Positions 1 to 9,500 of a DNA stretch of 22,067 nt are shown here, piece after piece. Location of the stretch: the IMG/VR virus record IMGVR_UViG_3300020392_000093, positions 1-22,067 of that record; one strand, given 5' to 3'. Position 1 is the first letter of the stretch. Each line of letters opens with the position of its first letter. The notes under the pieces were generated by a model. That model searched no databases. It saw nothing but the letters and a program-made list of their open reading frames with translations, and was not told the origin of the DNA. The translations under genes were made by a program, and so were the position numbers. The stretch comes from a virus.

Positions 1-145
1 CTTGGTTAATAGAACACCAAACCTTACACAAACCTTGATTTAATAAAGTAGTTGCAGAACCCTCACCACGAACTGTAATTGCGTTTGCAGATGCGTTACC
101 AACTAATGCATCAGTGTTAATATTAGTTGCGACTACTGTACTCAT
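1..145 (-). CDS. Short tail fibre / receptor-binding protein, N-terminal part (cut by window edge)
   Basis: Only the first 48 codons are inside the window; the frame stays open to the left edge. The start is the ATG whose last two bases overlap the TGA of the preceding gene (ATGA), the coupling seen between the next genes. The visible sequence begins MSTVVATNINTDALVG and continues with RGEGSATTLLNQGLCKVW. The block RGEGSA-x-T-x-x-x-QGL-x-K is nearly the same as in the 153-aa protein just upstream, and a looser version is in the 147-aa protein. It is therefore the third member of a tandem paralogous family. In related marine phages this block precedes a GTGT...RDS...GTG-Y fibre domain, which here would lie outside the window. 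The role is inferred to be a distal fibre or adhesin subunit; receptor unknown. Confidence 0.7.
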   Translation of the reverse strand, partial: MSTVVATNINTDALVGNASANAITVRGEGSATTLLNQGLCKVWCSINQ

Positions 146-603
146 CCTAAATCCCCTATAATCGAACCAAATACATTGTCTGTGTCTGTATAAGTTGAGT
201 TTGTCGAACCAGTTACCAGAAAACCACCACCACTAGTTGATTGGTCTGGTGTATATGCTCCGATTGCCTGGTCGTTTCCTCTATGTCCATTAGTAACACA
301 AACAAAGTTTGCACTTCCCATATTAGTAGTAAATGAATAATCATAGTTGCCTGTTCCAGAGTCGGTTATTCCACTAATGTTATGAGAGTCTCTATTTGCA
401 ATAGTGCCTGTTCCATTCATATTCAAAAATGCTTTAGATAATCCTTGTTGAATATTTGTGACTGCACTACCCTCACCACGAATAGTCATAGAGTTTGCAG
501 ACGCACTTACTAAAGGTGTTGCACCGATATTTGTAGTTGTTGGTAGAGTAATACTTGTTGCAGAAGTTTTACCTTGCAATGTATCTGTTACAATTGTACT
601 CAT
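142..603 (-). CDS. Short tail fibre-like protein, paralogue 2 of a tandem set
   Basis: This 153-residue protein has no catalytic motif, signal peptide or membrane segment. The N-terminal ~35 residues are Thr/Ser-rich (MSTIVTDTLQGKTSATSI), followed by RGEGSAVTNIQQGLSKAF. From about residue 63 it has the pattern GTGT-x-x-x-RDS-x-N-x-x-x-ITD-x-GTG-x-Y, repeated in the 147-aa neighbour. That pattern is familiar from tail-fibre proteins of marine T4-like phages and probably makes a small beta-sandwich at a fibre tip. The end is variable (Gly/Ser/Thr-rich) but finishes in IIGDLG, matching the neighbour's IVGDLA. Start and stop overlap both neighbours by ATGA, which implies translational coupling. 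Virion location and receptor binding are inferred. Confidence 0.7.
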   Translation of the reverse strand: MSTIVTDTLQGKTSATSITLPTTTNIGATPLVSASANSMTIRGEGSAVTNIQQGLSKAFLNMNGTGTIANRDSHNISGITDSGTGNYDYSFTTNMGSANFVCVTNGHRGNDQAIGAYTPDQSTSGGGFLVTGSTNSTYTDTDNVFGSIIGDLG

Positions 604-1043
604 GCTAAATCTCCAACTATATTAACGCTTACCAAATCAACATCATAAAAGGTTGAACCGGCAATCTCGTTCATTTGCACAGCAGTCGTTGTGGGAGCAC
701 TTGAATCACTGCTATTACCAGAAAAAATTCCTACTTGATTTCCACTTGCACTTCTAGGACTAGTAAGAGTACATGAATAATTACCATTACCCATAGCACT
801 AGAAATGTTATGAGTATATGCGCCTGTTCCTCTATCTGTTATACTAGCGGTGTTAAGGCTATCTCTAAGTGCAACAGTGCCTGTTCCAACAAAACTACTC
901 CAAGACTTAGTAAGACCTTGAACTAAATTTTGTGTTACACTAGTTCCACCATCACTTTCATAGACAGAGGTGTTTTTAATTCTTATGTCAGTTCCAAGTG
1001 AACCATTAGCGGCTCTTATTGTATTTGCATTTACATTACTCAT
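600..1043 (-). CDS. Short tail fibre-like protein, paralogue 1 of a tandem set
   Basis: This 147-residue protein is paralogous to the next one downstream. Both share QGL-x-K near residue 43, then GTGT-x-x-x-RDS-x-N-x-x-x-ITD-x-GTG-x-Y and an NIVGDLA/SIIGDLG ending. The middle (around residues 90-130) differs strongly and is Ser/Asn-rich. A conserved frame around a variable surface would fit receptor-recognition diversity. The N-terminus (MSNVNANTIRAANGSLGTDI) resembles short attachment segments of other marine phage fibres. The ATG overlaps the TGA of the 96-aa gene by ATGA, so it is probably translated by coupling. No enzyme motif is visible. Confidence 0.7.
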   Translation of the reverse strand: MSNVNANTIRAANGSLGTDIRIKNTSVYESDGGTSVTQNLVQGLTKSWSSFVGTGTVALRDSLNTASITDRGTGAYTHNISSAMGNGNYSCTLTSPRSASGNQVGIFSGNSSDSSAPTTTAVQMNEIAGSTFYDVDLVSVNIVGDLA

Positions 1044-1330
1044 AGTGCTACGAACCTTCCCCCACTTGTTACTGTAAGTGTTTTACCACTTGCTACAGTG
1101 ATTGGGCCTGTAGTTGATGCATTTTCAGTTGCACCGATTGTAATATCATCAGCGATTGTTTTATTATTTACACGAATGAGTGAGTCTTTACCATTAGTTG
1201 AATTACCGACAACTGCACCGACATTATTATAATAATATCCAGCACCAGATACTACGTTATCTAATGCAGATGATACAACGTCACCATCTGATTCTATAAG
1301 TTCTGCTAATTTTCTTGTTAGTGTTCCCAT
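1040..1330 (-). CDS. Small fibre-associated structural protein (96 aa)
   Basis: The N-terminal ~30 residues are amphipathic (MGTLTRKLAELIESDGDVV) and could form a helix docking to another fibre subunit. The rest is Asn/Thr/Gly-rich beta sequence. The C-terminal stretch ITVASGKTLTVTSGGRFVAL is a short strand-turn-strand element that recurs at the ends of marine phage tail proteins. The start shares one base with the stop of the preceding gene (TAATG), and the stop overlaps the next start (ATGA), so it belongs to the coupled fibre cluster. The function is inferred from context only; no named family can be assigned confidently. Confidence 0.6.
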   Translation of the reverse strand: MGTLTRKLAELIESDGDVVSSALDNVVSGAGYYYNNVGAVVGNSTNGKDSLIRVNNKTIADDITIGATENASTTGPITVASGKTLTVTSGGRFVAL

Positions 1331-2109
1331 TAGACAAAATACCTCGCCATTATTTCGGAATTATTTATTGGCGCAAAAGTAAAAGTAAGAGTTGCACCAG
1401 ATATACCATAGTCCGTTGTTGGTTTCATTATAATACCATTATAAAAAACAAACACATCATTTACAGATGCGTTATTACTTAAAGTAAATGCAGTAGTAGA
1501 ACCGTCACCAGTAAAGTTATCTAGAAACATTGATACTGCTCTTCTTGCAGTTGTTCTGATACCAAGATGTTTCACTTCAATCTCTGCACCATTAGGTGGT
1601 GCAGATGTAAATGTTACCACTCCAGTTGTTGTGTTGAGTGCATAGTTTGTAGATGCTTTCTGTAGAATACCATCAATAAACACCATGATTTGTGATGAGT
1701 TTGCTGGAACTTCTGATAAGGTAACTGTAGTTGCAGAACCATTACCAGTAAATGCATCTGTAGTAAATGTTTTTAGTTGGTCTGATAATTCTGTAACACC
1801 AACCGAACCAGCTGGGGGAGAATGTAGAATAGTCGTTAGACCGTGGTGAATAACGTAGATATTGTCACCGTTTGCAGGCGTTCCAGTAAATGTTAGAATT
1901 TTTGGTTTGTCACTTGAGTCATCACCAATTGTATAGGCAACGTCTGGTTCTTGAACAACATTGTTTACTACAACCATGATGTTCTGAGAAGAACCACCAG
2001 GCACTTCATTTGTTAGAGTAAAAGTTGTTGCACTTCCATCACCAACAAAGTCCTCTTTCAAGAACTTTGGACTAACTCTATTTTCAATTGACGCACCTAT
2101 GTATGACAT
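1330..2109 (-). CDS. Tail fibre-like protein with three internal beta repeats
   Basis: This 259-residue protein is built of three divergent copies of one ~65-residue unit, at roughly residues 20-90, 119-183 and 198-259. Each copy starts [NAD]F-[VT]-G-[DN]-GS-x-TT-x-[FV]-TL and passes through a hydrophobic strand (IMVVVNN, IMVFIDG, VFVFYNG). Each then has a 'x-P-x-x-[DN]-Y-x-[IL]' turn and a TF-x-x-x-P-x-[NG] strand. This unit is common in tail fibres of T4-like cyanophages and other marine phages. Repeats 1 and 2 end in H-[HL]-G, while repeat 3 ends the protein with MARYFV. The gene begins one base after its upstream neighbour's stop and shares a base with the downstream gene. It is probably a fibre shaft or side-fibre subunit. 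Confidence 0.75.
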   Translation of the reverse strand: MSYIGASIENRVSPKFLKEDFVGDGSATTFTLTNEVPGGSSQNIMVVVNNVVQEPDVAYTIGDDSSDKPKILTFTGTPANGDNIYVIHHGLTTILHSPPAGSVGVTELSDQLKTFTTDAFTGNGSATTVTLSEVPANSSQIMVFIDGILQKASTNYALNTTTGVVTFTSAPPNGAEIEVKHLGIRTTARRAVSMFLDNFTGDGSTTAFTLSNNASVNDVFVFYNGIIMKPTTDYGISGATLTFTFAPINNSEIMARYFV

Positions 2110-2110
2110 A

Positions 2111-2719
2111 TTAAGATACCTCTTGTAGAATACCAGCGATTAAATCAACATTAGCTGCACTTGCGTATGCATATACCTTATCGTTTGAATTTAAAACAAT
2201 CTTTTGTCCAGATACAATCTTTAGTGTTGATGATGCTGGGATTGTAACATCTTTTACAATGTGATATGCTTTGAAGATTACTTTTGTTCCAGCCGCAGTT
2301 CCATTAGCTGCACCAGAATTTTGTGCATATGTAAATGTTGTTGAACTTGGAACAGATGCAACTTTGTAAATACCGTTTACAAATGCAGTTGTTGACCCAG
2401 TTACATGAACATAATGTCCTACACTTAATCCGTGTGCAGAACCAGTTGTTACAGTTGCAACGTCACTTGAAGATACAATACTTGTGATTGACCCCAGAGT
2501 TGCAGAGGTGTCTTGAATAAAACAAGTAAGTGCGACACCAGCAGTTCCAGTATTGGAAGCATCAAGTTCCACCAGAATTGAGTTAACACCACTTGAACCA
2601 TTGTTTGCATTGTAAACTAACTGTGGGCCTGTAGCATTATCAGTCGCACTTCCAGTAGATTGATAAAACTCACCAGCAGTCGGAATACTTGCAAAACTGT
2701 TTACAAAGTTATTAGCCAT
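2111..2719 (-). CDS. Virion structural protein of the fibre cluster (202 aa)
   Basis: This is a 202-residue, Ala/Ser/Thr/Val-rich protein with no signal peptide or enzyme motif. The N-terminus is MANNFVNSFASIPTAGEFYQ. Residues ~75-125 contain VTTGSAHGLSVGHYVHVTGST followed by GIYKVASVPSSTTFTY. This resembles a small 'HGL-x-x-G-x-x-V-x-[VI]-x-G' beta module found in many phage fibre and tail proteins. The C-terminal 50 residues (VTIPASSTLKIVSGQKIVL then DKVYAYASAANVDLIAGILQEV) read like proteins that cap or anchor other virion subunits. A weak Shine-Dalgarno (AAAGGAAAG) lies about 6 bases before the ATG. I do not recognise a T4 counterpart; its virion role is inferred from neighbours. Confidence 0.65.
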   Translation of the reverse strand: MANNFVNSFASIPTAGEFYQSTGSATDNATGPQLVYNANNGSSGVNSILVELDASNTGTAGVALTCFIQDTSATLGSITSIVSSSDVATVTTGSAHGLSVGHYVHVTGSTTAFVNGIYKVASVPSSTTFTYAQNSGAANGTAAGTKVIFKAYHIVKDVTIPASSTLKIVSGQKIVLNSNDKVYAYASAANVDLIAGILQEVS

Positions 2720-2732
2720 ATTTCTTTCCTTT

Positions 2733-3302
2733 TTATCCTAACGCAGTTGCTAGTGCGATTGAAAATCCTTCAGTAGAGATTGCACCTCCAACTGTAGGAA
2801 ATGTTAAATTCACAGAACCGTTTGATATATTACCACTCGTTTGTATATTACCAGTGACAGTTATGCCTGCTGACGTACTTGCAAGTTTAACACTATTGTC
2901 ATGATATAACTGAACTGCACCATTTGCTGTTCCGTCAAGAATTGTTTCATTTGAAGCTGCATTTTTTAACTTAAATGTATCTGCGTTAACTTGTAGTTCA
3001 CCAGTAGAATTGTTAATCTTAGAGTTTGTTCCATCATGAAATAATTGAAAATCATCATCAGCACCAAATTTAACTCTTCCAGAACTTGCATTAGTTGAGT
3101 CTGGTAAATCAATTACGTTTGGAAAAAGAACATTTGCAAGACCATCATTTAGTTGTTTAATTCCACCGATAACATCACTGACCGTTTGACCATTAATACT
3201 TGATGGTAAAAGTGCAACGTCACCCACATCACCAGCAAGTTCATTAAACTCAACTCTAAATTGTTCAAAGGTGTTACTTGGAACTACTTGTCTATCAGCC
3301 AT
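2733..3302 (-). CDS. Tail fibre-like protein (189 aa)
   Basis: The N-terminal ~40 residues (VPSNTFEQFRVEFNELAGDVGD) match the attachment segment seen at the start of many cyanophage fibre proteins, a helix that probably docks to the baseplate or another fibre. Residues ~75-145 contain GRVKFGADDDFQLFHDGTNSK and a second copy, GAVQLYHDNSVKLASTSAGI. This 'LFHDGTNS' repeat is characteristic of marine phage tail fibres. The C-terminus (NIQTSGNISNGSVNL) is a short shaft-like beta segment. The ATG overlaps the end of the 76-aa coiled-coil gene by 8 bp. The product is short compared with typical long fibres and may be a short side fibre. Confidence 0.75.
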   Translation of the reverse strand: MADRQVVPSNTFEQFRVEFNELAGDVGDVALLPSSINGQTVSDVIGGIKQLNDGLANVLFPNVIDLPDSTNASSGRVKFGADDDFQLFHDGTNSKINNSTGELQVNADTFKLKNAASNETILDGTANGAVQLYHDNSVKLASTSAGITVTGNIQTSGNISNGSVNLTFPTVGGAISTEGFSIALATALG

Positions 3303-3525
3303 CTTTTTCTACCAATTTTATTAAGAGAGATTTAATTTCATGCATCTCAGATTTTAATATATTTATCTCTCTTGTCGCATCTCTTAAACTGTCTTTTTGT
3401 TCAATAAAATTTTTCTTTCTTTGTACTGCAGCAAGGTACGCACTTCTATTAGTATTTATTACTGCCTTTGAGTGCATATCCTTAATTAAGTCTGAATGTC
3501 CTTCTATGTTTTTATAATCTGACAT
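3295..3525 (-). CDS. Small coiled-coil protein (76 aa), function unknown
   Basis: This is a charged, helix-favouring 76-residue protein. Residues ~30-72 (YLAAVQRKKNFIEQKDSLRD, then INILKSEMHEIKSLLIKLVE) have a leucine/isoleucine heptad pattern with alternating Lys and Glu, so a coiled coil is likely. The N-terminus holds the motif HSDLIKDMHSKAVINTN, which resembles small proteins next to tail-fibre genes in T4-like cyanophages. It begins one base after the stop of the 2282-aa gene and overlaps the next fibre gene by 8 bp, so it is expressed with both. A role as fibre linker or assembly helper is plausible but not shown. The codons on the opposite strand form an unrelated open frame that I reject. 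Confidence 0.65.
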   Translation of the reverse strand: MSDYKNIEGHSDLIKDMHSKAVINTNRSAYLAAVQRKKNFIEQKDSLRDATREINILKSEMHEIKSLLIKLVEKDG

Positions 3526-3526
3526 T

Positions 3527-6500
3527 TTATGTTGCCAATGCGAGAGCTCGCAAGTCCTTTAATCTTGGTGGTTCAGATGTATTAGTTCCTTGCATTACAA
3601 CTTTAATAGAGAAAGCAATAAACTCATCTAGATTATTCGCAGTATATTCATATTCTTTAAAGTCAGTTGCAGAGAGAGATGCATTAACTACTGTATCTGG
3701 TTCTCCATCAGTATTAAAGAAGTTGTATCCTATTTCATCAAAATCAGATGCATCATCAGAACGAAGTATTTTAAACATCACTTTTACATTTGCACTTGCA
3801 AATCTATTCATGTCTATGAATACCTTTAATCCAGTAGCAGGATTATCAAGTGCAACTCTTCTTGTTATGTAGATAGCTTCATTATTATCACCTTGAGGTT
3901 GTTCAGATGAAACAAAATCACCTTGTAGTGCAGTAACACCCATATCAGATGCACTATTGATTTGATTTAATCTATTTGTAAATGCAACAATTGATTTTCT
4001 ATCTAAGTCAACGATAGGTGATAAATTCTCTCTACTACTTCTCAGTTCTAAATCTAGAAAAAATGATTTTTGACCAGCGATTTCATTAGTTTCGTTGATT
4101 TGAGAACAAACCATTCTAGGTTTATCAAATATAAAGTTTTCTCCCAGAGTGATTGGTTTTGCAAAAGAAGTTCCAGCAAGACTAAATGATGTCTCTGTAC
4201 CATCTGGAGATGTTGCAGTTGTAGTTCTTATTGTTGAAGAAATGCCTGTCTCTGGATATAACATAGTTGGAACTAAGGTTTGCATACCATCCATCATTGC
4301 ATTTTCAGTAACAACGACTGCACTTCCACCTTGGTTTTGGTCACCAGTATTAGAACTTGGTGCAGTTGCAGTTGCAAGTGTATAACTATCAATTCCAATG
4401 TTTGTAAGAGCAGTATGTGTTTTATTCACTTGGTCAAGTGGAATACCATTTAACTGATACAGTTCAACCGTTGCACCATTGGAGTGAGTCGCAGCTGTTG
4501 TACTATCATATCCTCTTGTTGTTGCAGTAATTGTATTAGAAGAAATAGTTCCCCTAATTCTTTCACTTCCAATTTGAATGTAAATATTTGAACCGTCATT
4601 ACTTGCAACAAAGTCTGCATTTGCAGTGATTTGAATACTTGTTTGTGTTGTAGAACTAATTGCAGATGATAGAGTTGTAGTAATGCCAGATGAAACTCCA
4701 CTAATTGTAACATTGTTAGATGAAGAATACATATGATGGTCTGGGTGTGTTACTTGTACGAAACTTGAACCTTCAATAGTTCTAATTGGGTCTACACCTA
4801 ATGTTTTTGTTTCCACAACATCATTGGTAAGGGTTAATGTACCTCTAGTATCAGTTTCAAAACTTGCTCTATGCACTGTAAACTTCAAGTCTTCATAATC
4901 ATATGGAGTCCAAGTAGAGTTATTCTGTGATTTAAACAACACACCTAAGTGTGGTTGTTTTGAAATCATTCTAGTTGTACCAATTTCTTGTTCACCCATT
5001 CTAGAAATCCATGCAAAATATCTTTCACAAGGAGAAATTAATACAATAGCAACTTCTTGACCATCTTGTAAATAAACTGGAGAGTCAAATCTAAAAGTAG
5101 TAGGAGAGGTCGCAGTAGATGATAAGTTTACGTTACTAATTTTTTTACTGGAAACAGCTCTTGCAGATGCAGTATCTACAGTCAATGATGTATCAGATGC
5201 AATTGCAGTTACTTTTGCAACAAGAGCAGCTGCATCATAGTTACCAGTATCATTAGTAACACCAGACGTAGAATTACCAGCACCTTCAATCGTAATTGTA
5301 TCACCAACTTTTAAATTATGTCTACCAGTTAAGAAATTTGTATTAGTACCAGCAACAGTTGTTGAACCATTACTCATACTAACTGTGCCTTCCATGTATG
5401 GTTGCAACCATTTTTGTGCAAAAGGTAATTGTTTTCTAGTTGGAAAACCATTTACAACTTCTCTAAGTTGACATAAAACTGGAATATCTGGGTCTTTTCT
5501 TTGAAAGAAAACATCAATCTTAGTTATAAATTCACCACCAGTTTCACTTGATATAATAGTTTGTGCAAGTGGGTCAAACCAACCACCGAAGAAATCAGCG
5601 AAGGAAAAACCTCCACCACCACCGCCACCACCAATAGCTAAATTGTTTTCCTCATCATCATCCTCGTTTTGAACAGTACCAACGAACTCTCTGTCAACTC
5701 TATTTGTTGAAGTTTCACTTGATATTGTTCTTGTATCATTAACATTATTAACTTCAATTCTTCCGTTTCTTGTTGCAAGAATTTCTTCTTGAATGTTTCT
5801 AAGAATACCAGTTGAAGAGAAAAGTGCTTGTGCAAATGTTTCTGGTTCTGGATTAGTTGCATTTGTACTTGAAGATGTTAATCTAAATAATCTTTCACCA
5901 GTTTGGAACTGTGGGTTACCAGCAACATTTGGGTCTGGAATAGTAAATAATCCAGTACAACTTCCACCACCATTTGAGAATATTGCACCTCCAGTGGAAG
6001 TTACTGTTCCAACACCACCAGTAGCTGGAGTAACAAAATTTGTTACATCAACTTTATCAAAGAATGGATAAACTCTAGTATTTGGTTTTAAACCATCAAC
6101 AACAAAGTTGACATTTTTACTTCTCATAAATGGTATCAATGCAGTAGAACGTAATCTATCACCTAATGACTCTCTATCAATTTGTGCAACAACTCTTGTG
6201 TTAACACCAGTTCTTCTTTGTCTACGAGTAGTGGTTGTTGTAACCCTAGTAGTAACATTTCTAAACTGTGAATTACCTTCTGTAAAGGTTGCGCCTGTAT
6301 TAGTAACTTGTTCTGAAGTTGAAGTGCCTGTCCACTGTGTTTGCCATGAGTTCCAAATAGTTCCCATTGCATTTCCAACTTGTGCAACTAATTGGTCAAA
6401 GTTACCATCTCTGTTGATAATTAAGGCTGGAAGTCTATTAACCTCAAACCACTCATCACCAGATGGGTCAAGAGTACAAATGCCTGTCCATGCGAAAGAA

Positions 6501-9500
6501 AGAACTGGATTTAGATTTTCAACTCTTGTTGCATATGGCTGTTGAACAGATACGACATCTGTATATGGTAGTGTAATTAAATCACCAGTTTTTCTATAAC
6601 TATCAGCTGTTCTTTGTGTGTCTGTAGTATTTTCTTCAATAAGACCAACACCTTTCATGGTAAACTTAGGGCGAAGTTCATTATCTTCATAATCAATTGC
6701 GTTTCTATAATCAGCATTTTGAACATCACCAACTGAGTGACCAGAAAAATTATCTACAACAAAACCAGATTTAAATCTATCAAGTCCATTTTCATCTTGA
6801 ACTTGAAATGATTGTGCATCTTTTTCTAAAAGATTAAGTGCAGTATAATATTCTACTTGATTTAATCTTCTTTCAATCGAACCAATATCTCTCATAGTAA
6901 ATCTACGATTGTCTGTCTTTTCAAAAGATACATCATCAATATCTAAGACATATGGTGGTAGTTGAATTGTCGCAAGTAACATTGCTTTTTCAATTCTTTT
7001 AGATGGAAAAGGTTGTTCTGCTGGTTCACCTTCAACAACTTTAAACATACCTTGTTCTGTCAAGAATAACATATCAACTCTTCCAAGGAAGAAATCAAAA
7101 TCATACTGGAATTGTGAATTATCTTTTGGTATTAGTATTTCAGATGCACCAGTTCCAGCAAAAGACCTTGAACTAAAATCAAATGATTTTGAGGTAACTT
7201 TGTGAAGTGTCTGACTTTGACTTGTAGTTGTTGTATCAATAGTTGCATCTTTAACTCTTGGTCTAAAGTCAACTGAATCTCTTAGGTCAAATAAACCAGA
7301 TGGAGCTTTTACTTCTGGGTCAACTCTGGTTGCAGTATAAGTTGGTATTTCTTTATAATCAATTGCACTATAAGAATCTACTGAGAAAAAATCACCAGTG
7401 CCGTGTGCGAAGAAATCACATACAATAAGAAGTTTACCTACTGGAACTGGTTTACCACCCTTTCTTACAAGTCTTGAAATATCATAGAAGTTATCTCTTT
7501 GTCCAGTATCAAGTGTAAACCTACTGGTAATATCTTTTGAACCAGCAGTAAATGTTCCTAGTGTTGCAGTTGCAGTTGACGTAACACCAGTAATAGTTTC
7601 ATTTGCAATAAGTGATTTACCATTTGTGATAATAAATGTAATTGGGTTTGTAGTATTAATAATAACAGCATTTGCACCACTTGATGCACCTTGAATAGTT
7701 TCACCTCTTTGAAAAGTACCAGATACACCAGTGACCGTAAACTGAGGAAGAAGTGGAGTTGTGCTTGTATCTTCTGAGTCAAGAACTGCATATAATTTAA
7801 AAACATCTGCACGACCAAGTGAAATATCTTTATGTTGTGATGCAGTTCCATATTCTGCACCAGCACTTGCGTCTGCATCAACTAGAACTAGATGAGCTGC
7901 ATTTTTAGTTTTAGTTTTTTCGGATGCAACAGTTCTTGTTAATGTTGCGATAACTTTTACCTTTGCACCGTTACCTAAAATTTCTGGGTTTGTAATTGTT
8001 AACTGATTACCATTTACCACATATGTTTGAGCAGGAGTTGTACTCGCATCAAGGTTTACAATATCACCAGCAGCCGCAGTATTTGAACTACCACCAATCG
8101 CAGAACCAGCAGTAATAACTGTGACTACACAATCTGTGTTAGATTTTGCAGAGAATGTTTCGTTAGAACCAGCAGTTAAGTTAATCTCACCAGCAGCAGT
8201 TGTTGTAACAACAAATGTTTGTCTGAATGTTTGGACTGTTTGTGATACACCAGCATTAACATCAGTCTTTAGTGTTTTAATAGTATCTTTTCTTAGTTTT
8301 CTAATAAGAAGATTTTTCTCTTGGTCACGAAGTTGATTTCTCAATCTAATTGCTTGAACAGATGTAACAGCAGTTGCAGAGTTACTTGCAAGAACAATTG
8401 CAGTATTATTAGTTATCGTATTAACTCTTGCAGTCAAATCTGCACCACCAGAACCAGCGCCAGGCACAGTTACAAAATCACCTTCTTTTAAATCAGTTGT
8501 AAATGTTGTATTAAAACCAGTTACGTTTGCATTAGAACCATTCATAGAAACATTACCACCAAGGGTAAGAGTAGAACTTAATACTAAGTTCGCAGTAAAG
8601 TCTTGACCAGTATTTGGTGAGTTCATGAATACAGATTTTACATCATCAAAGTTTCTTGATGTAATAGCTGCAACTGTAAGGTCATTGTTACTTCCGTCTT
8701 CTAGAAGTTGATTTGCATTATTAGAAACAGTTTGTCCAGATGAAATAAGTTTTTCACCTACATTAAAATTACCAGATACAGTAATTAATTGAACTAGGTT
8801 ATTAACAGCAGCATGAATAAATCCAGTTGCACCAGAAGTTTGTCCAGTTATTTTTGAACCTTGTGCTACTGACGGAGCTCCACTAAAGTTTGCACTAAGT
8901 TGAATTTGTGTGAACATACGAATGTCAAAAAGATATAAGTTAAACTCTGAGTCATTATCAGCTGCATTTGTTAATGTATCGTTAGATGTATTACCAGAAG
9001 AGTGTTCAAATGCACGAGCTCTTGCAACTCCGATTTGTGCGTTTGCAGCTGTAGTGTAATTAGTTTTCTGTACAGAGTGTAACTGAATTTCACGATATGG
9101 TTCTGCAACATCACCAGAAATAAAAGGTGAAAGGTCTGGAGAACCTTTTACATTCGTTACTCTTGTAAAGTTTCCTACCTCTACATTTGTAATTGCAGAG
9201 TCGAAATTATCTGTAGTTCTAGGTTTTGGTAAATCAATAAAAGAGGGAACAACTTGTTCAATCTCATATCCACGAACATATGCCTTCCCAGGCGAAACTT
9301 GAACTGTTAACGAATTTTCAGCAGCAGTTTTACCAGCATCAGTAATTTGATTAGATGCATACACACCATTATTAGAACCATCATCTAATGTTTCTTTAAT
9401 TTCAATACCATAAGGTCTTACAGTATAGTTTCCAGATTCATCAAATGTTCTTCTTGCAATATTTTCTTGGAAAACATTATAATCAGTTCTGTCTACAATT

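Noticed and set aside
1362-1369. AATAAATA on the minus strand near the end of the three-repeat fibre gene, and GATAAATA at 3360-3367
   Set aside because: Both are inside coding sequence in AT-rich DNA and the downstream genes are translationally coupled to their neighbours; a chance match is as likely as a promoter.
5605-5640. Short CCA/CCG trinucleotide run that looks like a microsatellite
   Set aside because: It is the complement of glycine codons with mixed third bases in a conserved protein context, so not an independent repeat or CRISPR-like element.
6108-6545. 145-codon plus-strand open frame, and other plus-strand frames such as 3278-3517, 4149-4385, 5793-6071 and 20754-21038
   Set aside because: They lie wholly opposite strongly supported minus-strand structural genes, lack ribosome sites, and their products are low-complexity mirrors of Thr/Ser/Gly-rich coding sequence.
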